In this document: in pieces, positions 1 to 9,487 of the stretch
Position numbering within the stretch: the stretch's first letter is position 1
Layout: every line of letters starts with the position of its first letter
Assembly: GCA_022448985.1 (NCBI GenBank)
Contig: JAKVCR010000005.1
Location: 1-48,488, forward strand
Direction: 5' to 3'
DNA from: Roseibacillus sp.
GTDB lineage: Bacteria; Verrucomicrobiota; Verrucomicrobiia; Verrucomicrobiales; Akkermansiaceae
Length of the DNA stretch: 48,488 bases
The notes under the pieces: generated by a model
What the model saw: the letters and a program-made list of their open reading frames with translations, nothing else
Told to the model about the DNA's origin: nothing
Databases searched by the model: none
Program-made: the position numbers and the translations under genes

Positions 1-426
1 ATTGCCGGGCTGATAGTATTGGGAGCTTCCAGTTCGGCGGCGGTGGCACCTCTCAGTCCGGAGAATCTCCGGAAGGAGGCCACTCACATCATCACGGGAA
101 GGGTCCTGGAGGTGAAATCCAGGACCCGGAAATCGAAGGTAGAGAAGGCCATCGGGATTCATCGTGACCGGGTCTTCACCATCAGGCTCCAAGTCACGGG
201 CGTGGCGAAGGGCAAGGCGGTAAGAAAGGGCGATGAGATTGTGGTAACGGCCTGGCGGCCGGTTCTCCGGATTCCCCCCTTGCCAGGCCCCCAGGGACAT
301 TCGTCGGTCCCCAAGAACGGCGAGGTGGTGACAGTCCATGTGGCATCGAGGGAAGGAGCCGCCTTCGCGCCCTTCATGCCGAACGGGATCCGGATCGAGG
401 ATCCTGGCCCTGCCGCGCGGGATTAG
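1..426 (+). CDS. Secreted protein of unknown function, 5'-truncated
   Basis: The reading frame is open from base 1, and residues such as IAGLIVLGASSSAA look like the end of a signal peptide. The true start is therefore probably before the window, and the internal TTG at 19 is unlikely to be it. The mature part (about 125 residues) begins with a segment of the type ENLRKEATHIITGRVLEV and contains KGDEIVVTAW and a proline-rich RIPPLPGPQG stretch. The alternating beta-strand pattern suggests a small beta-barrel exported protein. I do not recognise a named domain with certainty; similar short exported proteins are common in Planctomycetota and Verrucomicrobiota. No operon partner is visible, and the next gene is 134 bases downstream. 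Confidence 0.7.
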   Translation: MAGLIVLGASSSAAVAPLSPENLRKEATHIITGRVLEVKSRTRKSKVEKAIGIHRDRVFTIRLQVTGVAKGKAVRKGDEIVVTAWRPVLRIPPLPGPQGHSSVPKNGEVVTVHVASREGAAFAPFMPNGIRIEDPGPAARD

Positions 427-560
427 GAGGGGGGTTCTCACGCTGGGATTCCCTGTAAGGGGGATGCGAGCCGGTGCAGGTCAGGAATTAGGGATTGAGA
501 CTCATCGTCTCCCCCGTTAACGACGAGGTCGCAACATATTGGTAAAGAACGTTCCAGTTC

Positions 561-1259
561 ATGACTCGTCATCATATAAGCGGCCTGTTTGTGGTCATCA
601 CAGTTGTCTTGTGCGCGGTGCTTGCTCCACACGCCCGGGCAAATGCCAACCCCTCCCTGCGGATCAAGTGGACCGGCGATGTGTTCTCCTTCCGTGTGGC
701 GGGAGAGGACGGATTGGGAGAGTGGATCCTGCAGCACTCACTGGATGGCAGGGAGTGGGGGGATCTTCTGTTTCTTGTAAGAGGGGTCGAGTGGGGAGGA
801 GTGCCGGGAGTAGACATTGTGCCGGCGGTGCTTCCCGTGCGGAACGCCCGCAGTGGGCTGTTCCGGGCGGTCCAGTTGCCCCGGGATGATCCGTTCTACC
901 GCGACTATCTCGCCGCCCGTGCCCGGTGGAGGGCCTCGGGGTTCAGCAGTTATCGCTACGGTTTTCGTTGGAGCACCATGATCTTCTGGCGTGGTACGAT
1001 CAACGTGGTCGATGATGAGGTGGTCTCCTATGAGCGGCTGGAGGCCATGCCCCCGTTTTTCGAGGAACCGCCCCTTTACAGGACGATTGATGGTCTTTTC
1101 GACAGGATCGCTGAGGCCCGGGCCAACAATGCTGTCGAAATCCGGGTGACCTGGGATCCTCAATTTGGATACCCGCGATCCGTTTTTATCGACCAGAGCC
1201 TCCTGATTGCGGATGAGGAGCAATTCTGGACGATCGAGTCACTGGAACCGATGAGGTGA
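561..1259 (+). CDS. Secreted DUF6174-like protein
   Basis: The 232-residue protein starts at ATG 561 with a signal peptide (residues 1-28, ending PHARA). Residues about 35-105 form a short beta module with an LQHSLDGREW motif and a closing GLFRAVQL. This resembles the 'sequence-W-x-F-R-A' modules that recur in verrucomicrobial secreted proteins. Residues about 115-228 match DUF6174: a YRYGFRW strand, an INVVDDEVVSYE segment, IDGLFDRI, then VTWDPQFGYPRSVFID and an acidic IADEEQFW close. DUF6174 proteins are exported and uncharacterised, so no function is claimed. The gene stands alone and converges on the alginate-lyase-family gene, with only 34 bases between their ends and no clear terminator. 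Confidence 0.8.
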   Translation: MTRHHISGLFVVITVVLCAVLAPHARANANPSLRIKWTGDVFSFRVAGEDGLGEWILQHSLDGREWGDLLFLVRGVEWGGVPGVDIVPAVLPVRNARSGLFRAVQLPRDDPFYRDYLAARARWRASGFSSYRYGFRWSTMIFWRGTINVVDDEVVSYERLEAMPPFFEEPPLYRTIDGLFDRIAEARANNAVEIRVTWDPQFGYPRSVFIDQSLLIADEEQFWTIESLEPMR

Positions 1260-1293
1260 AGCTCCGCCGTAGTGGCGCGTGCAGGCGTGGTAT

Positions 1294-2976
1294 TCAGTCG
1301 AGGTATTCGGCTACCAGTTTCCAGGAGCCTTTGACAGGGCGCATCTGGAAGAGAAGAAAATCCCCTTTCCGGGGTTTTGCCGATCCCACCTTGAAGAGGA
1401 GGTCGCCCTCCCTGATCATGAAATGGAGTTTTCCATCGGGGGTCTTGACGGGATCGGCGGGAGGAGTGGAAAAATCACCTGCCTCGGTGTCCAGAATTTC
1501 AAAAGCATACCGGTTCAGCACTTGCCCCAGGAACTCCGGCTCTACGATGGGCTTCTTGAATGCCCTCTTCATGGCAGCAATGAGTTCTGCCGAGTCAACG
1601 GTGGCACCCTCATGAAGCGCATTGGCATTCCTGGTGAGAGCATACTCTGGTTTCAGTAAATCATGACCGGGCATTAGCCTTATCTGGGGACCGTAATTCC
1701 GAGCCAGATCATCGAACCTGCTCTGGAATAGATTCCTCACATGGTTCTTCGTAATGTGGACGGCCTCGGCCCTCGTGGGTAAGGGGGAAGGGTGGAGGGG
1801 CGGATGCTTTCCCGGATCCGGCTTCCTGTCCGGGACGCCAGCAAACATGAGTGAGGCCCAGGGGACGAATTCACCGCGGGGTTTCTCGGGGCGCTGCTTC
1901 TGGACGACCTGCCGGGTGAAGGGCATCTCGCGGCCCAGACGCCCGTTATAGTGGTTCCACGCGAGCTCGAAGATGGGTCCCTGATAGCCCCGGCCGCGCT
2001 TGGAGATCTCCTTGTGGTCGTAACGCCCGTCTATGCTGCGGTAGCGTTTGAAGGGGACCTCATGACCCAGGTTGTAGCGGGCGGTATATTCGTAGCCCTT
2101 GGCGAGCCGGGAATCGGCGCGGGAATAGAGATCGACCCCCTGCTTCCACGCGATCTCAGCGGCGTAGGCAAGGTAGCCCAGGCCCATCTGGGTGTGGTGC
2201 TGGTCCCGTCCGCTCTCCTGGCATTGGCCGAGTTCGTTGAAGTAGTTGGTAAGCGCCCCATTGCCCTTGCCCTCCCTGAAATAGTTCACGCCCCGATTAA
2301 AGATGACCCGGTCATCAAGGAAGACTCCCATCGCAATCATCGTCTGGATCATGGAGGCATCCCAGTTCCCATTGGCAGAGGGAAAGAAGTCGGCGATTAC
2401 AGGATAGAGAATTTTACGAACCATCTCCTGGAAGCGCTTCTGGCTCTCCTCTGGCCATCCGGCCTCGCCATGTCGAATCAGTTCGGCAGCATTGAGAAAC
2501 TGAATCCCGGTCATCCCCACCAGAAGCCGGGCATCATGATGTCCGACTGACTTGAGCACTGACGCATAGTCATCAAGAATCTCAATCGCCTTCCGAGCAT
2601 GCTCGTTCTCACCGCTAAGGGTCCAGTGCAACGCATGGGTATAGGAGGCTGGGGCATCTCTCATCATCTCGTTGGCCCCGACGCTGGGTCGATTGTAGGG
2701 GCCGCGTTCGACGTGGGGATGGGCCCGGGATTTCCACGTGAGACTGGACAGATCGTGGGCCTTGAGAGCTTCCCAGGCTGTCTTCCACGGATCTTCCCCG
2801 GCCCGGATCCGGCCCCGGACGAAGTCAATTTCGGCCCTGTTGTGCAGGAGGCCCGGATGCAGAAAAGGGCCGGGGGGCTCTTCCTTACCTGGAACCGGGA
2901 GAGAAAGAAGGAGCAGGGAAAGAGACAGTAGCAGCAACCCGCCGGGGACTAGTCGTGGGCTGAATGAAGACGGCAT
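1294..2976 (-). CDS. Alginate lyase family protein with extra C-terminal region
   Basis: The 560-residue protein has a signal peptide (about 1-30, a leucine-rich core). Residues about 50-385 resemble the all-alpha alginate lyase/PL5-type toroid fold: an N-terminal NRAEIDFVRGRI helix, NGNWDASMIQTM at about 202-213, and QESGRDQHHTQMGLGYLA at about 253-270, followed by IAWKQGVDLY. The Asn-Trp and His residues in these motifs correspond to the conserved substrate-handling positions of the family. After a proline-rich linker (about 382-400) comes about 160 residues ending in GSWKLVAEYLD that I cannot assign. The predicted role is beta-elimination of a uronic-acid polysaccharide outside the cytoplasm; alginate itself is not proven. 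It is divergent from the PQQ-like gene that starts at 3133. Confidence 0.8.
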   Translation of the reverse strand: MPSSFSPRLVPGGLLLLSLSLLLLSLPVPGKEEPPGPFLHPGLLHNRAEIDFVRGRIRAGEDPWKTAWEALKAHDLSSLTWKSRAHPHVERGPYNRPSVGANEMMRDAPASYTHALHWTLSGENEHARKAIEILDDYASVLKSVGHHDARLLVGMTGIQFLNAAELIRHGEAGWPEESQKRFQEMVRKILYPVIADFFPSANGNWDASMIQTMIAMGVFLDDRVIFNRGVNYFREGKGNGALTNYFNELGQCQESGRDQHHTQMGLGYLAYAAEIAWKQGVDLYSRADSRLAKGYEYTARYNLGHEVPFKRYRSIDGRYDHKEISKRGRGYQGPIFELAWNHYNGRLGREMPFTRQVVQKQRPEKPRGEFVPWASLMFAGVPDRKPDPGKHPPLHPSPLPTRAEAVHITKNHVRNLFQSRFDDLARNYGPQIRLMPGHDLLKPEYALTRNANALHEGATVDSAELIAAMKRAFKKPIVEPEFLGQVLNRYAFEILDTEAGDFSTPPADPVKTPDGKLHFMIREGDLLFKVGSAKPRKGDFLLFQMRPVKGSWKLVAEYLD

Positions 2977-3132
2977 GGTCCGGTTTACGAGGCTACAGGG
3001 GAAGGGACAAGACCCGATGAAATGAAGGAATTTACCAAGGAGCGCCGTATCACGTCATGGAGTGAGATAGCTTACCTTGGAATCCTGTTGAGTGCTCCGC
3101 GCTAATCCTTTAGTTCATCGTCTGACAATCCT

Positions 3133-4467
3133 ATGAAAACACGCCTCCTTTTCTACCTGCTTTCCCTCTTTCCTGTCCTGATCGCGACCGGCGCCAATTG
3201 GCCGAACCAGCGGGGTCCGCACTTCAACGGGAGCGGTGGAGAAGATCTCAAGTTGCCAGCCAAGTTCTCGCCCACTGAAAATGTAGCCTGGAAGGCGGAG
3301 TTACCAGGGACTTCCTCCGCAACGCCGGTCATCTGGGGAGATCATGTGTTCGTTAATGCGGCTGATCATGAGAAAAAGGAGATCCACGCCATCTGTCTTT
3401 CTTCCTCCACGGGCAAGGTCCTGTGGTCTCATGCGGTTGGGAAGGGTCGGGTACACCTCGACGACCGCAGCGACTTTTCTTCTCCCTCCCCGGTGACGGA
3501 TGGCAAACATGTCGCCTTCTTTTTCGGTAACGCGGACCTGATTGTCTACGACATGAAGGGGAAGGAAGTCTGGCGGCGAAACCTCGTCCCGGAAGGCGAT
3601 AAGTATTTTGCCTTCCAGTGGACCTTCTCAACCAGTCCCATTCTCTTTGAGGGAACCCTGATCATGCAGGTCCTGCAGCGGGATGTACCCTTTTCCTTCG
3701 CAGGTGTGCCGCGGGGAAAGGATGGAGCCAACAATATCCCCTCCTACCTGGAGGCTTTTGATTTTGCCACGGGCAAGCCCGCCTGGAAGGTCGAGCGCAA
3801 GGGACAGGCCGTGGCAGAGTCCCTCGAGGCTTTTACCACCCCTGTCATCGCCCCGACCAGTGATTCAGGAGACAAGCTTCAGCTCCTGGTGGCTGGCGGA
3901 GATGCCCTGAGCGGGCATGAGCCGGGAAGCGGCAAGGAGCTCTGGCGCTGGGGAACGTGGAATCCGGGGAAGATCGGTCACTGGCGGCTCGTTCCCTCCC
4001 CGGTGGCGGGCAAGGGAGTAGCCCTGGCCTGCGCTCCCAAGAAGAGCCCAGTCTACGCGGTGGATATCAAGACCGGAGAACTGCTGTGGAAGAGCAAGGA
4101 CAAGGAGGTCTCCTCGGACGTCTGCACTCCGCTTTACCACGATGGTCACTTCTATGTTCTGAACGGGGAGTTCAAGGACAAGCGTTTGTCCTGTATCGAG
4201 CCTCGCAGCGGGAAGGTCCTCTGGATGGGCGAGATCGGTTCCCGGTCCAAGATTGAGGCCTCCCCAACCTGTGGTGACGGCAAGATCTATTTTCAGGATC
4301 ACAATGGAGAGGTCTTCGTGGTCGCCGCGGACCCGAAGAAGTTTAATCTCCTGCACCGGGTGCAGTTCGGGGACAAGTCCATGCGGAGCCATCGGGCAAG
4401 TCTCGCCCTCGCGAATAACCGGGTGTTCCTGCGGAGCAAGGACACGCTCTACTGCCTCGGGAAGTAA
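3133..4467 (+). CDS. PQQ-like beta-propeller repeat protein (exported)
   Basis: The 444-residue protein has a signal peptide (about 1-21, ending IATGA). The mature N-terminus NWPNQRGPHFNGSG is the usual entry strand of the planctomycete/verrucomicrobial PQQ-like WD propeller. Repeated blades follow with the family rhythm of TPVIWGDHVFV, STGKVLWSHAVG, KGKEVWRRNL, FATGKPAWKV, GSGKELWRWG, KTGELLWKSK and RSGKVLWMGE. The fold is clear, but there is no catalytic dehydrogenase signature and no obvious heme site, so it is more likely a binding or scaffold protein than a quinoprotein enzyme. It ends 6 bases from the converging sulfatase gene, leaving no room for a separate terminator. Confidence 0.88.
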   Translation: MKTRLLFYLLSLFPVLIATGANWPNQRGPHFNGSGGEDLKLPAKFSPTENVAWKAELPGTSSATPVIWGDHVFVNAADHEKKEIHAICLSSSTGKVLWSHAVGKGRVHLDDRSDFSSPSPVTDGKHVAFFFGNADLIVYDMKGKEVWRRNLVPEGDKYFAFQWTFSTSPILFEGTLIMQVLQRDVPFSFAGVPRGKDGANNIPSYLEAFDFATGKPAWKVERKGQAVAESLEAFTTPVIAPTSDSGDKLQLLVAGGDALSGHEPGSGKELWRWGTWNPGKIGHWRLVPSPVAGKGVALACAPKKSPVYAVDIKTGELLWKSKDKEVSSDVCTPLYHDGHFYVLNGEFKDKRLSCIEPRSGKVLWMGEIGSRSKIEASPTCGDGKIYFQDHNGEVFVVAADPKKFNLLHRVQFGDKSMRSHRASLALANNRVFLRSKDTLYCLGK

Positions 4468-4473
4468 CAGCAT

Positions 4474-5808
4474 TCACGAACGGCTCCCATCGTTTTTGCG
4501 CTCCTGCTCAAGCAGGGCTCGTAGCCTGGTGGCCTGCTCCGGGTTCTGACGGGAGAGATCCTTTTCCTCGTTGGGGTCAACGGCAAGGTGGAAGAGTTCC
4601 TGCTTTTCCTTTCCGCTCGTGACTAGTTTCCAGTCCCCGTGCCTCAAGGCGAAGTTGTTTCCGCGCTTGAAGTAGAGGGTTCTCGGGGCGGGGTGTTGTT
4701 TTCCTGCAGAAAGAAGGGGCCAGATGTCCTGACCGTCGTAGGGAAGTTGCCCAGTGGAGGAGTGTCCGGTCAATTTGAGCAGGGTTGGCATCCAGTCCAC
4801 GATGTGGATCGGATGAGGTAAGGCCGTGCCGGCAGGTAGCTTGCCGGGCCAGTGAGCGAAGGCGGGAACCCGGATTCCGCCTTCGTAGACTGTTCCTTTC
4901 CGCCCCCGGAGTGGCTTGTTGATTCCAAGGACCGGGCTGGCGTCATATTTGCCGGGATAGAGTCCGCGTGGATTCCATGGCCCTGAGCCACCGTTATCGG
5001 AGGTAAAGATGACAAGGGTGTTTTCCTTCTGCCCGGCACGCTGGATGGCTTCCATCATCTCTCCGATGGTGTGGTCCATGTGGGTGGCACACCCGGCGTA
5101 ATGCCGACGGGACTCGTTCTTGATCCGGTCGGCATATGGCTTCACCCACTTTTCTGGTTCCTGAATGGGCACGTGGACTGCAGTAAAGGCGACTTGGATG
5201 AACCAGGGGCGATTCCGGTCGGAGTGCTCGATCCACCGGATGGCTTCCCGGGCAATGAGGTCGGTGGCGTGTCCCTTCTCGCTGACGTATTGGTCATTGC
5301 GGTGCCAGGTTTTCTGGTACGGCCCTCGCTTGTAGAGGTGAAGATACTGGTCCACGCCTCCCGCGAAGGATCCGTAGCTGCTGGTGAAGCCAAACTGGAG
5401 CGGGCCCCACTGCGGCATGGAGCCAAGGTGCCACTTCCCGGTCAGTCCGGTCTCATAGTCGAGGGATTTCAGCGCGGAAGCAAGGGTGGTCATTCCCGGG
5501 GGGAACACGCGCTCGTTGGTGGCAGAGTCGATTCCGAACCGGGTGGAGTACTGTCCGCTCAGGAGGCAGGCTCGCGTGGAAGAGCACATGGGTGTGACGT
5601 AGTGCTGGTCGAGGATGACACCCTGCCTCGCGAGGGCATCAAGGTTCGGGGTGTCGATTTCGGATCCATGCCAGCCGACATCAGCCCAGCCGAGGTCGTC
5701 GGCAATGAGAAAGAGAATGTTGGGTCGCTCGCTGGCAGGAGTTGGTTGGAAGGAGAAGAAGACATGGAGCAGGATTTGAAATCCGGAGAGACGCAGGAGC
5801 GAACGCAT
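4474..5808 (-). CDS. Sulfatase (S1 family) with CSSTR active-site motif
   Basis: The 444-residue exported sulfatase has a signal peptide at about 1-26. The metal-binding ADDLGWADVGW lies at 36-46, the formylglycine site C75-S-S-T-R79 is followed by LLSGQY, the Lys/His motif GKWHLG lies at 124-129, a substrate-site AVHVP lies at about 210-214, and SDNGG at about 270-274. The EGGIRVPAFAHWPG segment and the C-terminal LYFKRGNNFALRHGDWKLV subdomain are typical of S1 enzymes. The protein should hydrolyse sulfate esters once Cys75 is converted to formylglycine. The usual Pro or Ala two residues after the Cys is Ser here. No formylglycine-generating enzyme is in the window. The substrate cannot be assigned. 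Confidence 0.92.
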   Translation of the reverse strand: MRSLLRLSGFQILLHVFFSFQPTPASERPNILFLIADDLGWADVGWHGSEIDTPNLDALARQGVILDQHYVTPMCSSTRACLLSGQYSTRFGIDSATNERVFPPGMTTLASALKSLDYETGLTGKWHLGSMPQWGPLQFGFTSSYGSFAGGVDQYLHLYKRGPYQKTWHRNDQYVSEKGHATDLIAREAIRWIEHSDRNRPWFIQVAFTAVHVPIQEPEKWVKPYADRIKNESRRHYAGCATHMDHTIGEMMEAIQRAGQKENTLVIFTSDNGGSGPWNPRGLYPGKYDASPVLGINKPLRGRKGTVYEGGIRVPAFAHWPGKLPAGTALPHPIHIVDWMPTLLKLTGHSSTGQLPYDGQDIWPLLSAGKQHPAPRTLYFKRGNNFALRHGDWKLVTSGKEKQELFHLAVDPNEEKDLSRQNPEQATRLRALLEQERKNDGSRS

Positions 5809-5904
5809 GGGCGACTATGTGAGCATCGGAGGGGATAAATCGACCCCCGATTTGCGCGACCGGTCCTGCCTTGCCTGATTTTACCCGAGGGCCTAGGCTT
5901 AGGC

Positions 5905-6978
5905 ATGAGTGATCATTGTGACCCTCCCGAGATGCTGCATCCCCGTCCCGGTGCTAGTCCGGGTGATGCCTTCAGTCGTCGGCAACTGGTGAAGGCGGGA
6001 GCCCTCTCGGCCGCGGGGGCCCTCGTAGGTGCCGCCCAGGGAGTTGCCGCTCAGGGTGAGGGGATCCGGAAGGCTGCTCCGGATGACCGCAGGATGTCGC
6101 CCAGGCGCTACGACAAGATGAAAAAGTCGATCAACCTGTGGGCCTTTCCCTATCCGGACCGCATGAGCCTGGAGGAATGCCTGCAACTGGCGAAGGATGC
6201 CGGTTTTGACGGGATCGAATTGAATTACGACCTGGAGAGCGATCTTTCACCGAAGTCGGGTACAAAGGAGTTCACGGCCATCCGCAAGATGGCGGACAGG
6301 ATCGGGATCGAGATCAGCGGTCTTTGTTCGTTTCTGTTCTGGCCGTATCCGTTGACCAGTAATGACGCAGAGAAGCGGAGGCGGGGGTTGGAACTGGCCG
6401 GGAAAATCGGACAGGCGGCTCATGACCTGGGGGTGAAGAATGTCCTGGTGGTTCCGGGAGCGGTGCACATTCCCTGGCGGGACGATCATGACCCGGTGCC
6501 CAATGACGTTTGCGAACGCCGAGCCAGGGAGGCGGTGGGGAATCTGGCCAAGCAGGCCGAGAAGCTGGGGATTTACCTCAACATGGAGAATATATTCTTC
6601 AACGGGTTCCTGATGACGCCGATGGAGATGAACAGTTTTGTTGATCATTTTGGTAGCGAGCATGTGCGCGTCCACTACGACACGGGCAACATCATGCTCT
6701 TCCAGCATCCCGAGCACTGGATTCCGATCATGGGAGAACGAATCCAGAATATTCACCTGAAGGAGTTCACAAAGAACGGGACGGATCACTCGCTGGAGTG
6801 TTTTCGCCCCCTTCTGGATGGCACGACCAACTGGCCCGCGGTCATGGATGCCCTGGCCGAAGTGAACTACGAGGGCTTTCTCACCTTTGAATATTTCCAT
6901 CCCTATCCCCACTACCCGGAGGCGCTGATCTACCAGACCAGTGACTCACTGGATCGAATGCTGGGGAGACTCGCCTAG
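5905..6978 (+). CDS. Tat-exported sugar phosphate isomerase/epimerase-like TIM barrel
   Basis: The 357-residue protein begins with a twin-arginine signal (SRRQLVKAG at about 24-32, followed by a small-residue hydrophobic stretch to about 50). The rest is a xylose-isomerase-like TIM barrel (AP endonuclease family 2 fold). Motifs include LWAFPYPDRMSLEECLQLAKDAGFDGIEL near the first strand, NMENIFFNG carrying the metal-binding Glu, VHYDTGNIM, NIHLKEF, and the C-terminal GFLTFEYF Glu. Hydroxypyruvate isomerase-like and ketose 3-epimerase enzymes share this pattern, and the exact substrate is open. Export by Tat suggests a metal cofactor loaded in the cytoplasm. It is divergent from the sulfatase gene (96 bases apart), so both may share a promoter region. 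Confidence 0.88.
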   Translation: MSDHCDPPEMLHPRPGASPGDAFSRRQLVKAGALSAAGALVGAAQGVAAQGEGIRKAAPDDRRMSPRRYDKMKKSINLWAFPYPDRMSLEECLQLAKDAGFDGIELNYDLESDLSPKSGTKEFTAIRKMADRIGIEISGLCSFLFWPYPLTSNDAEKRRRGLELAGKIGQAAHDLGVKNVLVVPGAVHIPWRDDHDPVPNDVCERRAREAVGNLAKQAEKLGIYLNMENIFFNGFLMTPMEMNSFVDHFGSEHVRVHYDTGNIMLFQHPEHWIPIMGERIQNIHLKEFTKNGTDHSLECFRPLLDGTTNWPAVMDALAEVNYEGFLTFEYFHPYPHYPEALIYQTSDSLDRMLGRLA

Positions 6979-7033
6979 GCGCGGGGTGGTCGGGAGAAAG
7001 ATGCGATTTTCCGGGAAATCTCCATTCCGATGA

Positions 7034-9442
7034 TTATTCGGGGGGGGCTTCCGGATTCTTGGGTTTGACCGTGATGTTCAGCGGAATCGAGTAGGCCCTT
7101 ACCTTGCGGGTGCTGGTCCGCTTTCGTTCCGCGATGACCTTGAGTCGATCCGCGGTGGCCCGGATTGCTGACTGGAGGACAGGTAGTCGCCGGGCAGCCA
7201 CCATGGCGGAGAGTTCAGCTTCCCCGGTATTGTCCCTTGTGGTCGATGGGGTGTAGTTCTCGATTTCCTCGAGAAGTTTTCGTTCCTCGGTCTTGAGGCG
7301 GGTCTGTTCGGCCCTGGCATGAACAACCGCGGCCGGGCCCGGGTTGTGCTGGAAGGTGGTTTCGGTGGTGAGACGGAAGGTCCAGTTCCCGGCCTCCCGT
7401 GGGAACTCATCCTGTTTGCCGGAGGCGATGACAAGGGAACCAGTGTCGGCACCCGCAGGGATTTTCAGTTCGGGGTGTTTATGAGGGAGTCCCTCGGAGC
7501 GGATAACGACCTCGCCGGAGGATCCCTGCCGAATGATTTTTACCGGGATCTCAAGCGTTTCACCGACTGTAATTTCATACTGCTGGTTCTCCGGGACGAC
7601 GATGGAGACAGGATGTGTGGAGTCCGGTATGGAAAGAGAGAGACTTTGGGCCAGGGCCGTGGAGTAGCTTTCCTTGCTGAAATCCTTCGCCCGGTGAAGC
7701 AGCATGCCGACCTTGGCAGTCCGCTTCAGTTCCCCGCTGGTTCCCTGAACGGAAATGAGACCGTCCCATCGCCCGGCACCCGGGTTGGCGGTAAGGGTCA
7801 GCATGGTGTCGCGGCCGCTGCCCATTGAGACAGGGGGGCAATCCACCCCGGGGGGCAGGCCGTCGATCCTGAGATCAATCTCTCCTTCGAATCCGCCATG
7901 ACGGATGGCAAAGACCCTGACATGGGTCCTCCCTCCGGGGGGCAGGATCGGGGTGAGGATATCCACTTCATTCTTGATATGCACCTGACGCCAGGGGATG
8001 GCCAGCAGTTCGAAGCCCGGAGTTGGTTCACGGATGGCCAGTCGGTAGGCCTGGTCGATGCCCCCCCGGCCAGCCAGATTTAGAATGCTGACCTGATAGG
8101 TGCCATCCTCCGGGACCTTGAAGGAGATGGCGGCATCACCGCATGGCAGGGGGAACCTTCGTTCGCCGGTGTCCCCGAGATCGTCGGCAGAGGCGACCTG
8201 TTTCATCGTCTCTCCGGACTCTCCATCCCCGCTGAGCCTTTCGATCGTCAGGACGGGGTCAACGGGAGTGCCGATGCGCTGGGCGAGACACTCGATCCAG
8301 AGTTCATCATCCTTACTGGCTTCAAATCGGTAACGATCGAGGTCGCGGGTCCGGTTGAAACGTCCCTGGATCTCGCAGGGGAGCTGGACACTCTGTGATT
8401 CTTCGCTGGTTCCGGTCTCGGTCTCGAGGACAACAGGTGCGGATGCGATGCCCATGGGAACCGGGTTGGAGACATCATCCCCGTCCTGAAACCTCCAGGC
8501 CCTGGCAGGAACCATGGCCTGGCGGATGCGGCCGTGGCCCGTGAACGCTTCCAGCGAATCGATCGAGGTTGAGATCTCAAGGGTGTCGAGCAGACGGTTG
8601 TTTACCCGCACTCTCTTTGAAGGGTCACTGCCGGGGAGGTTGCGTCCGTAGAGAGTGAAGGTTCCTGTTTCGCCCGGATGAGCAGCAGCAGGAAAAAGAA
8701 AGGAGACCTGGGGACCACGGGCAACCTCAAGGCGGTAGGTGTAACCGGGTCCTCCACGATAGGTGAAGTCCGAGACGTGGAGGTAATAACTGCCGTCCTC
8801 CGGAGCCGTAATGGCGATCATTGCGTCACGGTCTGAATTGTTACGGTCGCGATCCAGTTCCTGCCCGGTTGCGTTGTAGAGAACCAGTCCGGCGCTGACC
8901 TGGGAAGCGAGAGCTTCCGATTCACAGGAGATCCGGACTGCTTCTCCAGCCTTCAGGTCGAGTCTGTAGATGTCACTGGCGCTTTCATCAGTCTGCCCGT
9001 TAACGATGACTCCCGGGGAAATCTTCATGGCTCGTTCACGGGTGTGGTTGAGTCCCGATTCAAGGAGTTCGGGGATGTCGCTTACCACAAAGGCGCGCGG
9101 GGAACTCAGGCCCCGGGAGCATTGAATGTGCACGCCGTAACACCCGGGCTTGGCATTTGCCGGAATCTGGAGACGGAAGCGGTTCGGGTTTTCAGGGGAC
9201 TCCGTGGAAGGAAGGGGTTCTCCCGTGATGGAGAATCCCTGCTCGCCTGTGGAAAACACAAGTCCGGTGGCGCCCTCGAGTTCCTCACCGGTGACTGTGA
9301 CCACGACCGTGGTTCCAGCCTGGCCACCAGCTGGGAAAATGGATTCAAGAACCGGAACAGGGAGCTGTGCCGGGAGATTGCCGGTGGCAGCAACCAGGAT
9401 CGCGAGCTTCACTGCTGCAATCCTTGTGTTCTTGAAAAGCAT
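7034..9442 (-). CDS. Exported protein with TIG-like and PPC domains
   Basis: The 802-residue protein has a signal peptide (about 1-25, ending LPAQ). Residues 31-120 form an Ig/TIG-like module (SIFPAGGQAGTTVVVTVTG) and residues about 135-240 a pre-peptidase C-terminal (PPC) beta-sandwich (SDIYRLDLKAGE to DGSYYLHVSD). A second TIG-like module (about 245-330) and a second PPC module (about 350-470) follow, then less clear beta-rich regions. The lysine/arginine-rich C-terminus is followed by YSIPLNITVKPKNPEAPPE. No protease domain is present. It is the last gene of a minus-strand set after DUF1501 and DUF1549/DUF1553, with 45 bases to the upstream gene. It probably acts as a surface binding or scaffold component of that set. 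Confidence 0.85.
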   Translation of the reverse strand: MLFKNTRIAAVKLAILVAATGNLPAQLPVPVLESIFPAGGQAGTTVVVTVTGEELEGATGLVFSTGEQGFSITGEPLPSTESPENPNRFRLQIPANAKPGCYGVHIQCSRGLSSPRAFVVSDIPELLESGLNHTRERAMKISPGVIVNGQTDESASDIYRLDLKAGEAVRISCESEALASQVSAGLVLYNATGQELDRDRNNSDRDAMIAITAPEDGSYYLHVSDFTYRGGPGYTYRLEVARGPQVSFLFPAAAHPGETGTFTLYGRNLPGSDPSKRVRVNNRLLDTLEISTSIDSLEAFTGHGRIRQAMVPARAWRFQDGDDVSNPVPMGIASAPVVLETETGTSEESQSVQLPCEIQGRFNRTRDLDRYRFEASKDDELWIECLAQRIGTPVDPVLTIERLSGDGESGETMKQVASADDLGDTGERRFPLPCGDAAISFKVPEDGTYQVSILNLAGRGGIDQAYRLAIREPTPGFELLAIPWRQVHIKNEVDILTPILPPGGRTHVRVFAIRHGGFEGEIDLRIDGLPPGVDCPPVSMGSGRDTMLTLTANPGAGRWDGLISVQGTSGELKRTAKVGMLLHRAKDFSKESYSTALAQSLSLSIPDSTHPVSIVVPENQQYEITVGETLEIPVKIIRQGSSGEVVIRSEGLPHKHPELKIPAGADTGSLVIASGKQDEFPREAGNWTFRLTTETTFQHNPGPAAVVHARAEQTRLKTEERKLLEEIENYTPSTTRDNTGEAELSAMVAARRLPVLQSAIRATADRLKVIAERKRTSTRKVRAYSIPLNITVKPKNPEAPPE

Positions 9443-9487
9443 TGTGGGTGGATTGCCTTACCGGGGAAGGTTCTGCAGCAACCGCAG

